A stretch of DNA of 64,000 nucleotides from JACVRW01 sp034664005. Lineage in GTDB: Bacteria; Actinomycetota; Thermoleophilia; Solirubrobacterales; Thermoleophilaceae. Where the stretch lies: positions 3,092 through 67,091 of the forward strand of contig JAXDIL010000169.1 in the NCBI GenBank assembly GCA_034664005.1. The letters run 5' to 3'. A program made the translations under genes and the position numbers. This document shows, one piece after another, positions 1-8,013 of this stretch (its first letter is position 1; every line of letters begins with the position of its first letter). The notes below the pieces were generated by a model that had not been told where the DNA came from, ran no database searches, and saw only the letters and a list, made by a program, of their open reading frames with translations.

Positions 1-25
1 TGCAACCTCGTGCACGGGCCGTATC

Positions 26-430
26 TTGACGGGCGTGAACGACTCCAACGTCGAGATCGTGCGACGGCTGTTCGAGCGGTTCGCGGAGGGCGGCGTCGAG
101 GCCACGATGGACGCTTTCCACGAGGAGCTCGTCATCGAGATCCCCCCGGACCTCTCGGCGGAGCCGGACGTCTATCGCGGGCACGACGGCGTCCGCCGCT
201 ACTTTGCCGGCTTCGACGGAATGATCGAGGACGTGCGCTACGAGCCGATCGAGCTGAGCGCGGCGGGGGAGCGCGTGGTGCTCGCCCACATCCGGCTCGG
301 CGGTCGCGGGGTCAGCAGCGGCGTCGACGTGGACCTGGAGGCCTTCGTGGTCCACGAGTTCGCCGACGGGAAGATCGTGCGGATGCGGCCCTATCCCGAC
401 ATCGAGTCGGCGCGGGCCGCGATCCGCTAG
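26..430 (+). CDS. SnoaL-like / NTF2-fold protein
   Basis: A 134-residue protein with the pattern of the SnoaL-like NTF2-fold family: an N-terminal helix (EIVRRLFERFAEGG), a DAFHEELVIEIPP segment, a mid-region YRGHDGVRRYF motif and a C-terminal strand containing FADGKIVRMRPYPD. Members are small cone-shaped barrels that act as isomerases or hydrolases, or only bind ligands, so the substrate cannot be read from sequence. The frame opens with TTG at 26; a GTG at 35 is an equally good start. It converges on the SRPBCC gene with a 7-base gap. The family call is firm and the function is unknown. Confidence 0.75.
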   Translation: MTGVNDSNVEIVRRLFERFAEGGVEATMDAFHEELVIEIPPDLSAEPDVYRGHDGVRRYFAGFDGMIEDVRYEPIELSAAGERVVLAHIRLGGRGVSSGVDVDLEAFVVHEFADGKIVRMRPYPDIESARAAIR

Positions 431-437
431 GCGGCGA

Positions 438-887
438 TCACCCGCCCTCGGCGCGCTGCTTGAGCCCGTCCGCGGCGTCGCCCAGGAGCATGTCCCGCAC
501 CTTGGACTCGGCCGGGCCGCGCAGCAGCATGCCGAGCATGCGGCCCGGGTCGGCCTCGAGCGCGTAGGTCGCGCGCGTGCGCCCGCCCCCGAGGTCCTCG
601 AAGGTCCAGGAGCCGGTGAGCGACTTGGTGTCGCCCTTCTCCTGCACCCAACGGATCGCCGTGGGCTCCTCGTAGGAGAAGCGCAGCACCGAGCGCACCG
701 TCTTCACCTTGGCGTCGGACTCGGTCTCCACCACGAGCGCGCGCTTTTCGCCGTCGCGCTCGAGCACCTCCACGTCCTTCAACGATCCCTGCCACTCCGG
801 CGCGTGGTCGATGTCCGACGCGATCTCATAACAGCGCTCGACCGGAGCATCGACCTCGACGGAGCGCTCACCGCTGATGATTCCCAT
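438..887 (-). CDS. SRPBCC (polyketide cyclase/START-like) family protein
   Basis: A 149-residue protein beginning MGIISGERSVEVDAPVERCY, the usual first strand and helix of the SRPBCC hydrophobic-ligand-binding fold, followed by HAPEWQGSLKDVEVLERDG, a tryptophan-containing central strand (IRWVQEKGDTKSL) and a long C-terminal helix. Actinobacterial relatives are small cytoplasmic lipid or polyketide binders. The reading frame stays open far upstream across the MFS gene, but homology starts at the ATG at 887, which lies 11 bases from the MFS start-side gene end, so the two probably form an operon. The ligand is unknown. Confidence 0.8.
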   Translation of the reverse strand: MGIISGERSVEVDAPVERCYEIASDIDHAPEWQGSLKDVEVLERDGEKRALVVETESDAKVKTVRSVLRFSYEEPTAIRWVQEKGDTKSLTGSWTFEDLGGGRTRATYALEADPGRMLGMLLRGPAESKVRDMLLGDAADGLKQRAEGG

Positions 888-898
888 GGCGCGCGAGC

Positions 899-2101
899 CT
901 ATCGCGGGGTTGCCAGGGCGGGCGTGAGCGTCGCCCGGCGCGCGAACAGCACCGCGGCGCCGGCCGTCGACACCACCACGGCCGCCAGCACGGCGGTCGC
1001 CCACGAGTACTGCTCGACCAGCGTCCCGCCCACGGCGGCGCCGAGCGACACGCCTGCCACCAGCGCGGTGAGCGGCCACGTGAAGGCCTCGGTCGTGGTG
1101 CCGCGCGGTGCCACCCGCTCCACGAGCTGGTTGCGCGATGCGATCAGCGGCGCGATCGGGAGGCCGGCGACGATCGCCACCAGCGCCATCGTTGCGGGCG
1201 AGGTCGCGGCGAACAGCGCGGCGAGGGCGAGCGGGAGCGCGAACGTCAGGCGCAGGTGCACGTCGGTAAGCCGCGCGCGCGAGGGCCACGCGCCGTAGAG
1301 GAGTCCGGAGACCCCGCTCGCCCCCGACCAGACCGCGAGCAGGAGGCCGGCCAGCTCCTTCGAGCCCTCGTGGGCGCTGAAGGCGGGCAGCACCACCTCG
1401 ATCGTGCCGAGCGAGAAGCCCACAGGGAGACTCACGAACACGAGCGTGCGCAGGCCGGGCGCAGCGAGCGCGCCCAGCCCGAAGCGGCGCGTACCGGCCT
1501 CGGGCGCGTCGGGGCGGCCGCGGCCGTGCAGGCTGGCCAGCAGCATCGAGGTGCCGCCAAGCACGCAGGCCGCGGACAGGGCGAGCGCGTACTCGGGGCC
1601 GACCGTCGCGACGAGCACGGTCGTTAGCAGCGGACCCGTCACGAAGATGAGCTCGATCATCACCGAGTCGAGCGCGTACGCGGCCGGCAGCAGCTCCGGT
1701 TGGTCCTTGAGGAGCACCGGCCAGCGCGAGCGCAGCACCGACGAGACGGGCGGGATCGCCGACCCCGCCGCGAACGCGGCCACCGCCAGCACAGCGGGTA
1801 CCGCGTCCGCGGCGCCGAGCAACCAGACGAGCACCAGGCCGACCGCGTGGGCGAAGGCGAGCGGCAGGAGCGCTCGCTCGCCGCGCCAGTCCACCAGCCG
1901 TCCCTGGAGCGGAGCGCCGACCGCGCTGCCGAGCGCAAGCGCGCCCGTGCACACGCCGGCGACGGCGAACGAGCCGGTCACCTCCTGCACGTAGAGCAGG
2001 ATCGCGAGGCCGCTGATGCCGATCGGCAGACGGCCGATGAGCGTCGCGAGAACGATGGCGGCGACGCCCGGAGCTCTCAGGATGCGTACGTACCCGCCCA
2101 C
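899..2101 (-). CDS. MFS transporter
   Basis: A 400-residue membrane protein with about twelve hydrophobic segments and the layout of a major facilitator, including a loop-2 region (GAPLQGRLVDWRGERALLPL) that resembles the MFS motif A position and a PIAPLIASRNQLVERVAP segment in the second half. It probably exports a small molecule by proton antiport; the substrate is unknown. I place the start at the GTG at 2101, where the hydrophobic N-terminus (VGGYVRILRAPG) begins. The longer open frame would overlap the divergent YceH-type gene, and its extra 35 residues look like antisense sequence. The SRPBCC gene follows directly. Confidence 0.8.
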   Translation of the reverse strand: MGGYVRILRAPGVAAIVLATLIGRLPIGISGLAILLYVQEVTGSFAVAGVCTGALALGSAVGAPLQGRLVDWRGERALLPLAFAHAVGLVLVWLLGAADAVPAVLAVAAFAAGSAIPPVSSVLRSRWPVLLKDQPELLPAAYALDSVMIELIFVTGPLLTTVLVATVGPEYALALSAACVLGGTSMLLASLHGRGRPDAPEAGTRRFGLGALAAPGLRTLVFVSLPVGFSLGTIEVVLPAFSAHEGSKELAGLLLAVWSGASGVSGLLYGAWPSRARLTDVHLRLTFALPLALAALFAATSPATMALVAIVAGLPIAPLIASRNQLVERVAPRGTTTEAFTWPLTALVAGVSLGAAVGGTLVEQYSWATAVLAAVVVSTAGAAVLFARRATLTPALATPR

Positions 2102-2147
2102 GCTCTGAGGATGGCAGCCGCTCGGCTTACGCAATGCTGTGCGACCG

Positions 2148-2834
2148 ATGGAACCGGACGTTGTGGAGATCCGCGTGCTCGGCTGCCTCGTCGAGAAGCA
2201 GCGCACGACGCCGGACGTCTATCCGCTGACACTGAACTCGCTGCGGCTCGCCTGCAACCAGTCGACGAACCGCGACCCGGTCGTCGAGTACGACGAGAAC
2301 ACGGTGCGCGGTGGCATCGACCGGCTGGTCGCGCGGAAGTGGGCCACGCTCGCGAGCTGGTCGAACCGGCGCTCGATGAAGTACAGGCACACGCTCGACG
2401 TGGCCCTCGCTCTGGACGACGCCGAGCTAGCGGTGCTCACCGTGCTCATGCTGCGCGGGCCACAGACGCCCGGCGAGCTCCGCACCCGCACCGAGCGGAT
2501 GCACCGCTTCGCCGACGCGGACGAGCTGGCCGCCGTGCTCGCCCGGCTCGCCGAACGCGAGCTGGTGGCGAGCCTCGGAAAGCGGCCGGGGCAGCGCGAG
2601 GAGCGCTACACGCAGCTGGTCGGGCAGGCCGGCGACGACAGCGCCGAGCCGGCGGAGCCGCGGCCCGCCCCCGCCGGGGAGACGCCGCCCGCCGGGGAGA
2701 CGCCACCCGCCGCCGCGCGCGACAGCGCTCCGGCCCCCGCGCGCGAGACGGGCGTCGGCGGAGTCGCGCGCGTGGAGGAGCAGATCGCCGAGCTGCGCAG
2801 ACAGATCCAGGCGCTGCGCGATGGACGCGCATAA
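2148..2834 (+). CDS. YceH family (DUF480) protein
   Basis: A 228-residue protein matching the YceH/DUF480 family: the opening EIRVLGCLVEKQRTTPDVYPL and the following LTLNSLRLACNQSTNRDPV are the family hallmark, and the fold is two winged-helix domains (about residues 1-85 and 90-165). After the second domain comes a low-complexity Pro/Ala/Glu linker with a repeated GETPPA unit, then a short C-terminal coiled coil (EEQIAELRRQIQALRDG). Function in bacteria is not settled; the fold suggests DNA binding. Start at ATG 2148; an in-frame GTG lies at 2139. The end overlaps the next gene by 14 bases. Confidence 0.85.
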   Translation: MEPDVVEIRVLGCLVEKQRTTPDVYPLTLNSLRLACNQSTNRDPVVEYDENTVRGGIDRLVARKWATLASWSNRRSMKYRHTLDVALALDDAELAVLTVLMLRGPQTPGELRTRTERMHRFADADELAAVLARLAERELVASLGKRPGQREERYTQLVGQAGDDSAEPAEPRPAPAGETPPAGETPPAAARDSAPAPARETGVGGVARVEEQIAELRRQIQALRDGRA

Positions 2835-3222
2835 GCGCTCGGTCGCCGTGGTGCTGGAACGCCCCGCCGGCGTGCTGCTCGTGCGGCGCCCCGACCACGA
2901 CGAGGATCTGCCCGGCGTCTGGGGGCTGCCCGCCGTGAGCCTCGGCGACGGCGAGTCACAGGAGGACGGCGTCCGCCGCGCGGGCCGCGAGAAGCTCGGT
3001 GTCGAGCTGGGTCCCGTCCGGCCGCTCGGCGCGGACGGTCCGATGACCGACTGGGAGGCGCGGATCGTGACCGGCGAGCCCTCCGTTCCGCAACGGGGAC
3101 CCAACACCCAATACGCCGAGCTCCGCTGGGGCGCCCTCGCCGAGCTCGCGCCGGCCGCTCGCCAGGGCTCGCTCTGCTCGCGCGTGCTGCTCCGGGCCCG
3201 CGGTCTAGATTGGACGACGTGA
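2821..3222 (+). CDS. Nudix-like protein with a degenerate Nudix box
   Basis: A 133-residue protein with a Nudix-fold N-terminus (SVAVVLERPAGVLLVRRP) and the DLPGVWGLPA strand that normally precedes the Nudix box. The box is damaged: against Gx5Ex7REUxEExGU it reads V for the first G, keeps the E of GES and the next R, then has A for the E after R and K for the second E of EE (GVRRAGREKLGVEL). At least one metal ligand is therefore missing. It may be a binding rather than a hydrolytic domain, or may use shifted residues. It overlaps YceH upstream and shares a GTGA with the intact Nudix gene downstream. Confidence 0.7.
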   Translation: MDAHKRSVAVVLERPAGVLLVRRPDHDEDLPGVWGLPAVSLGDGESQEDGVRRAGREKLGVELGPVRPLGADGPMTDWEARIVTGEPSVPQRGPNTQYAELRWGALAELAPAARQGSLCSRVLLRARGLDWTT

Positions 3223-3866
3223 GCTCACGGCCTGGAGTGCTGGCGCGCGGACCGTGGCGAGCGGACCAGGTCGAGGCCGTCTGGCGCGAGGACGCCTACG
3301 AGGTCGCGGCCGACGTCCACCGCCTGGCCGACGGCGCCGTCGACGATCTGCGCGAGCGCGGCTCGCCCTCGCACGACGGCATGGCCACCCGGTTGGTGAG
3401 CTGGCACGCGGACGACGGCCTGCTCCGCCTCGAGCTCCAGCCGGTGCGCTGGGCGCTGCGCCTGCTCGACGACGCCTCGGACAGCCTCACCGCGCTGTGC
3501 GTGGTCCGCTCGGCGGACGGCCGCTGGCGGGCCGGCCGCCGCGCCGGCTGGGTCTCGAGCTGGGCGAACCGCTGGGCGCTGGGGGCGGGCGGTGCGGTGG
3601 ACCTCGGCGAGAGTCCCGCCGAGACGCTCACCCGCGAGCTTCAGGAGGAGTGGCAGATCGAGCCGGATGCGCTCTCGGTCGAGGCCCTGATCGCGCTGCC
3701 GAACGGAATGAACATGCTGGTCGGGCTCGCCACCGTGCCGGACAGCTGCGCGCCCGTGCCGGACGCCGAGCACGACGAGTGGGCCTGGTGGCCCGCCGAC
3801 ATAGACGACTGGCCCGCCGAGGCGGACGAGCGCCTCAAGCTGATGGCAGCCCTACTGGGCAGCTGA
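3219..3866 (+). CDS. Nudix hydrolase
   Basis: A 215-residue protein with a near-complete Nudix box (GAVDLGESPAETLTRELQEE), including the RExxEE metal-binding glutamates, near residue 130. About 110 residues precede it, longer than a minimal Nudix domain, so there is an extra N-terminal subdomain. Nudix enzymes hydrolyse a nucleoside diphosphate linked to another moiety; the substrate is not evident. The GTG at 3219 overlaps the previous stop as GTGA, suggesting coupled translation with the degenerate Nudix partner. The 3' end overlaps convergent msrA by 32 bases. Confidence 0.8.
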   Translation: MSSRPGVLARGPWRADQVEAVWREDAYEVAADVHRLADGAVDDLRERGSPSHDGMATRLVSWHADDGLLRLELQPVRWALRLLDDASDSLTALCVVRSADGRWRAGRRAGWVSSWANRWALGAGGAVDLGESPAETLTRELQEEWQIEPDALSVEALIALPNGMNMLVGLATVPDSCAPVPDAEHDEWAWWPADIDDWPAEADERLKLMAALLGS

Positions 3867-4491
3867 CGCCCGTCCCGCCGATCCCGCAATAGCCGTTCGG
3901 GTTCTTCGCGAGGTACTGCTGGTGGTAGTCCTCGGCGTAGAAGAACTCCGGGGCGTCGACGATCTCCGTGGTGATGTCGCCGTAGCCGGCGGCGCCGAGG
4001 CGCTCCGCAAAGCGCTCGCGCGATGCCTCGGCGGCCTGCCGCTGGGCGTCCGAGGTCACGTAGATCCCGGAGCGGTACTGGGTGCCCATGTCGTTGCCCT
4101 GGCGCATCCCCTGGGTGGGGTCATGGCCCTCCCAGAAGACCCTCAGCAGCTCGTCGTAGGAGAGCTCCTCGGGCCGGAAGGCCACGAGCACGACCTCGTT
4201 GTGCCCGGTGCGCCCGCTGCAAACCTCCTCGTAGGTCGGGTTCGGCGTGAACCCGGCGGCGTAGCCGGCGGCTGTCGTGTAGACGCCCGGTGTCTGCCAG
4301 AAGCCGCGCTCGGCGCCCCAGAAGCAGCCCATGCCGAACACGGCCGTCTCGACCCCGTCGGGGAAGGGCCCTTCGAGCGGCGTGCCGAGCACGAAGTGCG
4401 TTTCTGGCACGTCAAAGGAGCGGGTGTCCCGGCCGGGGAGCGCGTCCGCCGGCTCGGGCATCGCGGTCTTGTCGCGGAACAGGAAGCTCAT
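3835..4491 (-). CDS. msrA: Peptide-methionine (S)-S-oxide reductase MsrA
   Basis: A 218-residue MsrA that reduces methionine-S-sulfoxide in proteins and free methionine in the cytoplasm. The catalytic motif GCFWGAE is present with the sulfenic-acid-forming cysteine at residue 56, followed by TGHNEVV and the DPTQGMRQGNDMGTQYRS block typical of the family. Two C-terminal cysteines (about 202 and 211, in CGIGGTGVSC) are the resolving cysteines of the three-cysteine type recycled by thioredoxin. The ATG at 4491 is the first in-frame start next to conserved sequence; the frame stays open further upstream only as antisense to the P450 gene. The P450 gene diverges from it 27 bases away. Confidence 0.95.
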   Translation of the reverse strand: MSFLFRDKTAMPEPADALPGRDTRSFDVPETHFVLGTPLEGPFPDGVETAVFGMGCFWGAERGFWQTPGVYTTAAGYAAGFTPNPTYEEVCSGRTGHNEVVLVAFRPEELSYDELLRVFWEGHDPTQGMRQGNDMGTQYRSGIYVTSDAQRQAAEASRERFAERLGAAGYGDITTEIVDAPEFFYAEDYHQQYLAKNPNGYCGIGGTGVSCPVGLPSA

Positions 4492-4518
4492 GTCATCAAG
4501 GGTAGTCTCCGCCGCTCC

Positions 4519-5700
4519 ATGGAGCTCGACTATTTCGCGCCGGATCTGAAGGGCGAGCGGTTCCACGAGACGATCAACGAGCTGCGGCGCGAGACCTGGC
4601 TCGCGAAGTCCGAGCTCGGGTACTTCGTGCTCGACCGCGAGGCGGGCTCGTTCTTCCTGCGCACGAAGAGCGCGACCTTCCCCGGGCTGCGGATAGCGGA
4701 GATGTTCGGGGTGGAGGAGGGGCCACTGCTCGAGCAGATGCGCCGCAACATCCTCCACATCAACGGCGACGCGCACCGGCGTCTGCGCAACCTGGTGAAC
4801 CCGGCCTTCACGCCGCGCGCGGCCGACCGCTGGCGGCCCGCCATGCGCGACTTCCTCGAACGCCTGTGGGCGCCGCTCGAGGGGCGCGGAAGCTGCGAGT
4901 TCGTCGGGGACTTCGCGAAGCCCTACCCGTCGCTCACGATCGCGACGGTCATGGGCGCGCCGCTCGAGGATGCGCCGAAGCTGCACGAGTGGTCGAACAT
5001 GATCCAGCGCCAGTTCGACCCGCCGAGCCTCATGAACGAGCGAGAGGCGATCGAGCGGGCGTGCGGGGAGTTCTACGAATGGGCGGGCGCCCTGATCGAG
5101 CGTCGCCGCGACGACCCCGGCGAGGACCTCATCTCGACGCTGATCGCGGCGTCGCACGAGGGCGATCGCCTCGATGACGCCGAGTGCATGAACCTGGTGC
5201 TGAACGTGCTCGTCGGCGGCGTGGACACGACGCAGTCGCAGCTCGCCCACGGGCTGCACGTGTTCGCGTCCCATCCCGACCAGTGGGAGCTGCTCGCCGA
5301 ACGGCCGGAGCTGGCGTCCGCGGCGGTGGAGGAGCTGCTCCGCTACGAGCCGATCACGCCGTTCACGGCGCGGCTGCTCCACGAGGAGGTCGAGTACCGC
5401 GGCGTGACGTTCCCCGCCGACAGCATCGTGATGGTCTGCTCGTTTGCCGGGAACAGGGACGGTGTGGACGGCGACGCCGAGGCATTCGACATCACGGCCG
5501 ACCGTGGCGACGCGAAGCCGCTGACCTTCGGGGCCGGAATCCACTACTGCCTCGGCGCCAACCTCGCCCGCGCCGAGCTGCAGGAGGCGCTCGCCTTCCT
5601 TCCGGCGCGCATGCCTGGGCTGGCCCTCGCCGACGAGCCGCACCTCGGCTCGATCCACGGCATCTACGGGCTCGAGCGCCTGCCGCTGTCATGGACCTAG
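4519..5700 (+). CDS. Cytochrome P450
   Basis: A 393-residue soluble class I bacterial P450. The I-helix oxygen-activation motif is GGVDTTQSQ, the K-helix ExxR is EELLR, and the haem-binding loop is FGAGIHYCLG with the axial cysteine at about residue 344. Bacterial enzymes of this type hydroxylate lipids, terpenes or aromatics and need a ferredoxin and reductase; neither is encoded nearby. It starts at ATG 4519 and its last ten bases overlap the LLM oxidoreductase, so the two are almost certainly co-transcribed and may act on the same compound. The substrate is unknown. Confidence 0.93.
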   Translation: MELDYFAPDLKGERFHETINELRRETWLAKSELGYFVLDREAGSFFLRTKSATFPGLRIAEMFGVEEGPLLEQMRRNILHINGDAHRRLRNLVNPAFTPRAADRWRPAMRDFLERLWAPLEGRGSCEFVGDFAKPYPSLTIATVMGAPLEDAPKLHEWSNMIQRQFDPPSLMNEREAIERACGEFYEWAGALIERRRDDPGEDLISTLIAASHEGDRLDDAECMNLVLNVLVGGVDTTQSQLAHGLHVFASHPDQWELLAERPELASAAVEELLRYEPITPFTARLLHEEVEYRGVTFPADSIVMVCSFAGNRDGVDGDAEAFDITADRGDAKPLTFGAGIHYCLGANLARAELQEALAFLPARMPGLALADEPHLGSIHGIYGLERLPLSWT

Positions 5701-6536
5701 GGCTCGCGCACTTCCAGACCGACTACGGCATCCCGCCGGCGGAGCTGGGGCGGCTGGTCGAGGAGCGTGGCTTCGAGTCGCTCTTCCTCCCGGAACACAC
5801 GCACATCCCGGTGAGCCGCGACACGCCCTACCCCGCGGGCGGGGAGCTCCCCCGGGAGTACAGCCACACGCTCGACCCGTTCGTGGCCTTGGCCGCCGCC
5901 GCCGCGACCACGGAACGGCTCCGAATCGGAACCGGCGTCTGCCTGGTCATCGAGCGCGATCCCATCATCACGGCGAAGGAGGTGGCGACGCTCGACCACA
6001 TCTCGGGCGGCCGCTTCCTGTTCGGGGTCGGCGCGGGTTGGAACCGCGAGGAGATGCGCAACCACGGCACCGACCCGGAGACGCGCTTCAGGCGCATGCG
6101 CGAGAGCGTCGAGGCCATGAAGGCGATCTGGACCCAGGAGGAGGCCGAATACCACGGCCGCATCATCGACTTCGACCCGATCTGGTCGTGGCCGAAGCCG
6201 GTGCAGAAGCCGCACCCGCCGGTGCTCGTGGGCGGGCTCGGCGAGCGGGTATACGACCGCGTGGTGGCCTACGGCGACGAGTGGATTCCGAACCGGGTGC
6301 AGAGCCCCGAGCAGCTCGGCGAGCGGATCGCGGAGCTCCAGCGCCGCGCCGGGGCGGCGGGTCGCGCCCCGATCCCCGTGACGGTGTTCGGCGCCAAGCC
6401 CGACGTGGGCTTGCTGGAGCGCCTACGCGACGCGGGCGTCACGCGCGCGCTGTTCTACCTGAGCGCGGGGGAGCCGCCTGAGGAGCAGCGGGAGCTCGAC
6501 GAGCTCGCCGAGGTGGCGGCGGCGTGGGACGGTTAG
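5691..6536 (+). CDS. LLM class F420-dependent oxidoreductase
   Basis: A 281-residue luciferase-like monooxygenase-fold protein close to the actinobacterial F420-dependent group: GFESLFLPEHTHIPVS near the N-terminus, LRIGTGVCLVIERDP, and GGRFLFGVGAGWNREEMRNHG, followed by PVLVGGLGERVYDRV. These mark the TIM-barrel cofactor pocket that usually takes F420 in Actinobacteria, or flavin in other bacteria. It begins inside the end of the P450 gene, so the pair probably forms a two-step oxidative module. Its 3' end overlaps convergent nucS by four bases. The substrate is unknown. Confidence 0.88.
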   Translation: MDLGLAHFQTDYGIPPAELGRLVEERGFESLFLPEHTHIPVSRDTPYPAGGELPREYSHTLDPFVALAAAAATTERLRIGTGVCLVIERDPIITAKEVATLDHISGGRFLFGVGAGWNREEMRNHGTDPETRFRRMRESVEAMKAIWTQEEAEYHGRIIDFDPIWSWPKPVQKPHPPVLVGGLGERVYDRVVAYGDEWIPNRVQSPEQLGERIAELQRRAGAAGRAPIPVTVFGAKPDVGLLERLRDAGVTRALFYLSAGEPPEEQRELDELAEVAAAWDG

Positions 6537-7192
6537 CCGGCGAAGAGCGTTAGGTCCGGCTCGCGCTCGCCCTTCAGCACCTGGACGTCGACCTCGACGC
6601 ATTCGATGCCTCGCGACTCCGCGAGCGTCCGTGCCTGGGGCTTGATCGTCTGTGCGGCGAGCACGCCACGGCAGCGGTGAAGGCCCGGCTCCTCGCAGAT
6701 GCGCTCCAGGTAGCGCGTGAGCTGCTCGACGGCGTCGATGGTGCCGATGCGCTTGATCTCGACAGCCACGAACTGGTCGTCCTCGTCGCGGCACATCAGG
6801 TCGACCGGTCCGATGTCGGTCGGCCACTCGCGCCGCATGAGCCGGAGCCCCTCGGGCGGAGCGTCCGCGAGCAGCTCCTGAAGCTCCCGCTCGACGCCCT
6901 CCTTCTCGAGCGCGGCCGCCTCGCCCATGTCATGCGTCACGTCGGAGAGCACCTCGGCGATGTGGATCTCGATCCGCTCGTCCGCCGCCTTCTTGCGAAC
7001 GAGGATCCGCCCGGGCTCCTCCTCGATGACGGTGGGAGGAGTCATCCAGTTCTGCGGCTTGAAGCCACCCGTGTCGGCATGGACCATGACCGACCCGTCC
7101 GACTTCAACATCAGCAGCCGAAGCGCCTCGGGGAGGACGGTGGAGAGGCGGCCGGAGTAGCGGACCTCGCAGCGAGCGACGATGAGGCGCAT
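6533..7192 (-). CDS. nucS: Endonuclease NucS (EndoMS)
   Basis: A 219-residue protein of the NucS/EndoMS family, the mismatch-specific endonuclease that replaces MutS/MutL in many Actinobacteria and Archaea. The N-terminal DNA-binding half starts MRLIVARCEVRYSGRLST; the C-terminal RecB-like nuclease half carries GPVDLMCRDE and VAVEIKRIG, giving the D and ExK catalytic residues, then QLTRYLERI. The C-terminus ends LTLFAG, similar to the short hydrophobic tail that binds the sliding clamp in characterised members. Length is normal. It precedes nothing functionally related; the acyltransferase gene is 29 bases upstream on the same strand. Confidence 0.92.
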   Translation of the reverse strand: MRLIVARCEVRYSGRLSTVLPEALRLLMLKSDGSVMVHADTGGFKPQNWMTPPTVIEEEPGRILVRKKAADERIEIHIAEVLSDVTHDMGEAAALEKEGVERELQELLADAPPEGLRLMRREWPTDIGPVDLMCRDEDDQFVAVEIKRIGTIDAVEQLTRYLERICEEPGLHRCRGVLAAQTIKPQARTLAESRGIECVEVDVQVLKGEREPDLTLFAG

Positions 7193-7221
7193 CGGGCCAA
7201 CCTAGGCCGCGACGCGGACGT

Positions 7222-7959
7222 TCACCGACGTCGTTTACGGCGCCGGGCCAGCAGCCCCCCGCCGATGCCCAGCGCGGCCAGTCCCGCGGCGATGACGGTC
7301 GGCCGGGCGCGCAGGCGCTTGTACTCGCCCTCCACCGACGGCCATACCGCGCCCTCGATCAGCTCCGACGCCGTGTCCGGCGTGGCGGTCAGGTCGGACA
7401 CGGGGATCGGCTCGGAGAAGGCCACCTGCACGCGGCGGGGGACCGGGAAGCCGCCGCGGAAGATCTTCTCGGTGCCAGTGATCGCACACGGGACGAGCGG
7501 GGCGCCGGTCTCGAGCGCGATGCGGCCCGCGCCGCGGCGGGGGTGGCCGAGCTGGTCTGGGTCGCGGATGCGGGTGCCCTCGGGGAAGAGCGCCAGGAGG
7601 CCGCCCTGGCGGAGCACCGTGCGGGCGGTCTCGAGCGCGTCCTCGTCGGCCTGGCCGCGGCGTACCGGGAACGCGCCGAGCCGGACGAGCAGGCGCCCGT
7701 AGCGAGCCTCGATCAACTCGGTCTTCGCCATGAAGCGCACGTGGCGGGGCGTGCAGACGGCGATGAAGAACGAGTCCCAGAAGCTCTTGTGGTTCGGCGC
7801 GACGATCGCCGGCCCGGACGCCGGGATGTGCTCGGCGCCGGATATGTGCATCCGGAAGTAGAGCCGGAACAGCGGTGACACGATCCCCCGCACGAGCGCG
7901 TACAGCCAGCGCGAGACGCCCTTCTCGCGAGCAAGCCGGTGGGCTTCCTCATTGCTCAT
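7222..7959 (-). CDS. 1-acyl-sn-glycerol-3-phosphate acyltransferase-like protein (PlsC family)
   Basis: A 245-residue PlsC-type acyltransferase. Motif I NHKSFWD (HX4D catalytic dyad) lies near residue 57, the KTELIEARYGRLLVRLGAFPV stretch corresponds to the second motif, and FPEGTR is the glycerophosphate-binding motif. It most likely acylates lysophosphatidic acid or a related lipid at the inner membrane. The C-terminus has a hydrophobic helix followed by a very basic RRRKRRR tail, suggesting membrane attachment. The start codon ATG at 7959 diverges from csbD. Acyl-acceptor specificity cannot be told from sequence. Confidence 0.87.
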   Translation of the reverse strand: MSNEEAHRLAREKGVSRWLYALVRGIVSPLFRLYFRMHISGAEHIPASGPAIVAPNHKSFWDSFFIAVCTPRHVRFMAKTELIEARYGRLLVRLGAFPVRRGQADEDALETARTVLRQGGLLALFPEGTRIRDPDQLGHPRRGAGRIALETGAPLVPCAITGTEKIFRGGFPVPRRVQVAFSEPIPVSDLTATPDTASELIEGAVWPSVEGEYKRLRARPTVIAAGLAALGIGGGLLARRRKRRR

Positions 7960-7978
7960 GCCGCCGGAAGCTATAGGC

Positions 7979-8004
7979 GTTTCCGGTCGCGAGGCTCAGG
8001 GTAC
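7979..8004 (+). promoter_or_regulatory. Sigma-B/sigma-F-like promoter of csbD
   Basis: GTTT at 7979-7982 and GGGTAC at 7999-8004 are separated by 16 bases, matching the general-stress promoter pattern (GTTT, 15-17 bases, GGGTA) known for Bacillus SigB and mycobacterial SigF. The csbD ATG follows nine bases after the -10 element, so the transcript would be nearly leaderless. CsbD is a classic SigB-dependent gene in Bacillus, which supports the reading. This is a sequence match only. Confidence 0.5.
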
Positions 8005-8013
8005 GGCCAACGT

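Noticed and set aside
438..1952. A minus-strand open frame extending far upstream of the SRPBCC protein
   Set aside because: The upstream part is out of frame with the MFS gene on the same strand, is dominated by Arg/Ala/Gly and carries no family features. Only the last 149 residues match a real protein, so it is GC-rich shadow sequence.
4492..5658. A long open frame upstream of msrA on the minus strand
   Set aside because: It lies antisense to the P450 gene, has no homology-like motifs and the MsrA family starts at 4491.
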